Positions 5,374 to 5,935 of a stretch of DNA of 5,935 nt are shown here, one piece after another. The DNA comes from Clostridia bacterium (GTDB taxonomy: Bacteria > Bacillota_A > Clostridia > Christensenellales > CAG-138). Within the stretch, counting starts at the first letter, position 1, and every line of letters starts with the position of its first letter. The stretch lies in assembly GCA_017553815.1 (NCBI GenBank), contig JAFZJT010000008.1, positions 1 to 5,935 on the forward strand. Reading direction: 5' to 3'. Made by a program: the position numbers and the translations under genes. The notes below the pieces were generated by a model. It saw nothing but the letters and a program-made list of their open reading frames with translations. It was not told where the DNA came from and did no database searches.

Positions 5374-5935
5374 ATGTATCGCGTTGTCAAAAGGGATAAC
5401 ATCGTTGTCAATTTCGACCTTTCAAAAATCAAGGACGCCATGAGCCGCGCCTTTGAAGCGCAGGAGAAGCCCTGCCACCCCGACATTCTCGACCTGCTCG
5501 CTCTCAAGGTGACGGCCGACTTCGCCCCCAAGGTGAAGGACGATCTGATCGCCGTTGAGGATATTCAGGACAGCGTCGAGTCCGTGCTGATCCAGGCGGG
5601 CTATGCGGACGTCGCCAAGGCGTACATCCTCTACCGCCGCCAGCGCGAAAAGCTGCGCAACATGAAGAGCACCTTCCTTGACTACCGCGACACGGTCAAC
5701 AAATACGTCAACGTTACCGACTGGCGCGTCAAGGAAAACTCCACCGTCACCTATTCCGTGGGCGGTCTGATCCTTTCAAACAGCGGCGCGATCACCGCAA
5801 ACTACTGGCTTAGTGAGGTCTACGACGACGAGATCGCAAACGCGCACCGCACCTGCGAATTCCATCTGCACGACCTTTCGATGCTCACCGGCTACTGCGC
5901 GGGTTGGTCGCTCCGTCAGCTCATCGAGGAGGGTC
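5374..5935 (+). CDS. nrdD: Anaerobic (class III) ribonucleoside-triphosphate reductase, N-terminal part (partial)
   Basis: This enzyme reduces ribonucleoside triphosphates to dNTPs under anaerobic conditions with a glycyl radical installed by the NrdG activase. 187 codons of a protein usually about 700 residues or more are visible. Residues 1-93 are an ATP-cone allosteric domain (start VVKRDNIVVNFDLSKI; end AYILYRRQREKLR), which senses ATP/dATP. The NrdD core begins near residue 94, with the class III blocks VTDWRVKENS (113-122), NYWLSEVYDDEIANAH and CEFHLHDL (161-168) followed by GYCAGWSL (173-180). Radical-site and C-terminal regions lie outside the window. The ATG has a strong AGGAGG (5358-5363) 10 bases upstream, and an A-rich spacer. 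The gene is preceded by NrdR-type boxes and is probably followed by nrdG (inference). Codons such as GAC, AAG and CTG/CTC dominate, suggesting good expression. Confidence 0.97.
   Translation, partial: MYRVVKRDNIVVNFDLSKIKDAMSRAFEAQEKPCHPDILDLLALKVTADFAPKVKDDLIAVEDIQDSVESVLIQAGYADVAKAYILYRRQREKLRNMKSTFLDYRDTVNKYVNVTDWRVKENSTVTYSVGGLILSNSGAITANYWLSEVYDDEIANAHRTCEFHLHDLSMLTGYCAGWSLRQLIEEG

Overview
The window looks like chromosomal DNA of an anaerobic, moderately GC-rich Gram-positive bacterium, most likely a member of the Clostridia. The evidence is a class III (oxygen-sensitive) ribonucleotide reductase gene behind an NrdR-type operator, an F-type ATP synthase operon whose c subunit carries Na+-type ligand residues, and a PdaA-like peptidoglycan deacetylase, a family best known from spore formers. 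The species cannot be named from the sequence.

Positions 1-3599 hold the 5' half of an ATP synthase operon, read on the minus strand in the standard bacterial order: an AtpI-like membrane protein, atpB (a), atpE (c), atpF (b), atpH (delta) and atpA (alpha, cut off at the window edge just before the expected Walker B motif). Three junctions overlap (atpI/atpB, atpF/atpH, atpH/atpA), which suggests translational coupling. The atpE-atpF junction is different: a 101-base spacer with two small inverted repeats, at the point where subunit stoichiometry must drop from a multimeric ring to a pair. A good extended -10 promoter sits just upstream of the operon.

Positions 3795-4976 (minus) encode a predicted lipoprotein: signal peptide with a lipobox-like Cys20, a long Thr/Pro/Ala linker, and a C-terminal NodB/PdaA-type polysaccharide deacetylase domain. 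It has its own strong promoter. No convincing terminator separates it from the atp operon downstream, so some read-through is possible.

Positions 4977-5373 form a divergent control region. One side drives the deacetylase. The other drives nrdD (plus strand, cut off by the window end) from a promoter whose -35/-10 spacer is filled by a near-perfect NrdR palindrome. A degenerate second box lies 32 bp upstream, the arrangement expected for NrdR repression of ribonucleotide reductase genes. An 8-bp stem-loop lies in the nrdD leader.

Most of the window is core metabolism, and I see no evidence of a new multi-gene system. The best leads are the two-carboxylate c subunit, the layered operator at nrdD, and the unusual lipoprotein form of the PdaA-like enzyme.
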